From the NCBI GenBank assembly GCA_024640445.1, contig JAHEEZ010000199.1:1-6679 (forward strand): a DNA stretch of 6,679 nt. Reading direction: 5' to 3'. The notes beneath the pieces were generated by a model, which was not told where the DNA came from, did not search any database, and saw only the letters and a program-made list of their open reading frames with translations. Shown here in pieces: positions 5,448-6,679 of this stretch. Both the position numbers and the translations under genes were made by a program. Numbering within the stretch: the stretch's first letter is position 1; each line of letters begins with the position of its first letter. The stretch comes from Acidobacteriota bacterium. GTDB taxonomy: Bacteria; Acidobacteriota; Blastocatellia; Pyrinomonadales; Pyrinomonadaceae.

Positions 5448-6679
5448 ATGCCGGACGTAATTTTAGTTATCTTAGCGGTTGTTTTCGTGCTCGGAGTCGC
5501 GATCAACATCCACGAATTCGGACACTTTATCGTAGCTCGTCTTCTGGGGATGCGGGTGGAAGCTTATTCCTTTTTCGGAATCGGCCCTCGAATTTGGGGG
5601 ATAAAGAAAGGGCACACGGATTACCGGATCAGCGCGATCCCGCTCGGCGCCTACGTGAAACTCTATGGTGACGAGGCAACTTCCTCGCTCGAAGGCGGTA
5701 GTTCCGAAGGCGAAGTGGTTCCGGAATCAGAACTGTACGAACTGCGTCCGAGATGGCAGAAATTCCTGGTCATGCTCGGCGGGCCGTTCATGAACATCAT
5801 TCTGGCGCTGGCCATACCATTCACGATCGCCATTATTCAGGGCGTTCCTTCGGTACCTTCACCGATAATCGGCTATGTAAGTCCGAACGGAGCTGCCGCC
5901 AAGGCGGGAATAAAGGCCGGCGACCGGATAGTCGCGTATGACGGCGAGAAAGATCCGACGTGGCAAAGGATCGAAGAGAACACGTTTCTGCTTCCGGATA
6001 AGCAAACACCGGTAACGGTCGAGCGTGACGGCAAGAGGATCGACCTGACGGTCGTTCCTGCAAAGATCGAACTCGACGGAAACGCTATCGGCTCGCTCGA
6101 AGCCGCGCCTGATACCGGCGTGGAGCCTGTGATCGTGGCGGGTATCCAGCCGAACATGCCGGCTGCGAGCGCAGATCTGAAAAAAGGAGACCGCGTCACT
6201 TCGGTAAACGGAAAGGCTATAAAGAACGGCCTCAAGATGAAGGAATTCGTCAATGAGGCAAAGGACGCCCCGATCACACTTGTGATCAATCGGAACGGCG
6301 AAACAAGGGAAGTGAAGACCAACGCTCAAAAGACCGAAGGCGGTGATTATCTGATCGGCATCAGTTTTGACAGCAACCTCTCCACGACCCGTGATCCTGT
6401 TGGTATTGCCGGCGCGGCGAACTTTGCGTTTGAATCGAACTGGCGCATCCTGAGGCTCACAGGAAAGGCTTTTGGACAGATGTTTGCCGGTGAGAGATCT
6501 ATCAAGGAAGGCGGGATTGCAGGTCCCGTTGGGATAGTGCAGATCATTGCGAACATCGTGCGCGACGCCGGGTTTGCAGGTCTTTTCCCGATCCTGATGG
6601 TGATCAGTTTGAACCTGGGGATCTTCAATCTCCTTCCGATACCTATGCTCGACGGAGGCCAGATCGCGGTGTTGGGCAT
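5448..6679 (+). CDS. rseP: RseP-family site-2 intramembrane zinc metalloprotease, C-terminus cut by the window edge
   Basis: The frame from ATG 5448 runs off the right edge after 410 codons; the family is usually about 420-460 residues, so the last part is missing. The first membrane helix (about 4-26) carries the zinc motif H22-E23-F-G-H26, with E23 the catalytic base. KFLVMLGGPFMNIILA (105-120) begins the second helix. Two PDZ domains follow, about 138-205 (AGIKAGDRIVAYDGE) and 226-296 (DLKKGDRVTSVNGK). GIAGPVGI (356-363) and the conserved NLLPIPMLDGG (394-404) complete the active site, with D402 the third zinc ligand. RseP proteases cut within the membrane helix of type II single-pass proteins after a first outside cut; in E. 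coli the substrate RseA is an anti-sigma factor, and remnant signal peptides are also cleaved. The linkage to dxr is typical. The anti-sigma factor encoded at 1733-2476 has a suitable topology to be a substrate (inference). Gene identity is secure. Confidence 0.95.
   Translation, partial: MPDVILVILAVVFVLGVAINIHEFGHFIVARLLGMRVEAYSFFGIGPRIWGIKKGHTDYRISAIPLGAYVKLYGDEATSSLEGGSSEGEVVPESELYELRPRWQKFLVMLGGPFMNIILALAIPFTIAIIQGVPSVPSPIIGYVSPNGAAAKAGIKAGDRIVAYDGEKDPTWQRIEENTFLLPDKQTPVTVERDGKRIDLTVVPAKIELDGNAIGSLEAAPDTGVEPVIVAGIQPNMPAASADLKKGDRVTSVNGKAIKNGLKMKEFVNEAKDAPITLVINRNGETREVKTNAQKTEGGDYLIGISFDSNLSTTRDPVGIAGAANFAFESNWRILRLTGKAFGQMFAGERSIKEGGIAGPVGIVQIIANIVRDAGFAGLFPILMVISLNLGIFNLLPIPMLDGGQIAVLG

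Noticed and set aside
5859..6329. Open minus-strand frames of about 150 codons opposite rseP
   Set aside because: They lie wholly antisense to a gene with complete catalytic motifs, have no ribosome site or recognisable domain, and reflect the codon pattern of rseP.
6347..6679. Open minus-strand frame reaching the right edge
   Set aside because: It is antisense to the conserved GPVGI and LPIPMLDGG segment of rseP; the plus strand clearly is the coding one.

Overview
The window reads as chromosomal DNA of a free-living Gram-negative-type bacterium. The combination of an ECF sigma factor, a zinc-finger anti-sigma factor with a long extracytoplasmic helical tail, secreted DUF4097-type proteins, a DUF1572/DinB-like protein and a dxr-rseP pair is reminiscent of Acidobacteriota (Blastocatellia-like). 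That taxonomic guess is an inference from gene content and protein style and was not tested by search. No tRNA, rRNA, CRISPR array, insertion sequence or phage gene was seen.

Left half, all on the minus strand and read from right to left: an ECF sigma factor (2641-3291), a single-pass membrane anti-sigma factor with an HX3CX2C zinc motif (1733-2476), and two secreted beta-rich DUF4097-like proteins (933-1715, and 1-824 which runs off the left edge). The anti-sigma gene and the second DUF4097 gene are close enough to be co-transcribed. The sigma gene is 164 bases upstream of the anti-sigma gene, and a plausible promoter lies in that gap. A pair of adjacent hairpins sits between the two DUF4097 genes.

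Right half, all on the plus strand: a DUF1572/DinB-superfamily protein (3460-4089), divergent from the sigma gene; dxr (4148-5353), the committed enzyme of the MEP isoprenoid pathway; and rseP (5448 to beyond the right edge), a site-2 intramembrane metalloprotease with two PDZ domains. The dxr-rseP neighbourhood is common in bacteria.

Taken together, the window places a complete candidate envelope-signalling module within about 6.5 kb: sigma factor, membrane anti-sigma, two exported proteins as possible targets or sensors, and the protease family that in other bacteria finishes the destruction of anti-sigma factors. The protein families are well supported. The functional link between the two halves is a hypothesis. 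Smaller items worth checking are a strong Shine-Dalgarno-like site upstream of the annotated sigma start that has only ATC/ATA in frame at the expected distance, and two short motifs shared by the regions upstream of the sigma and anti-sigma genes. Every non-coding stretch is shorter than 300 bases; what each holds is described in the entries.
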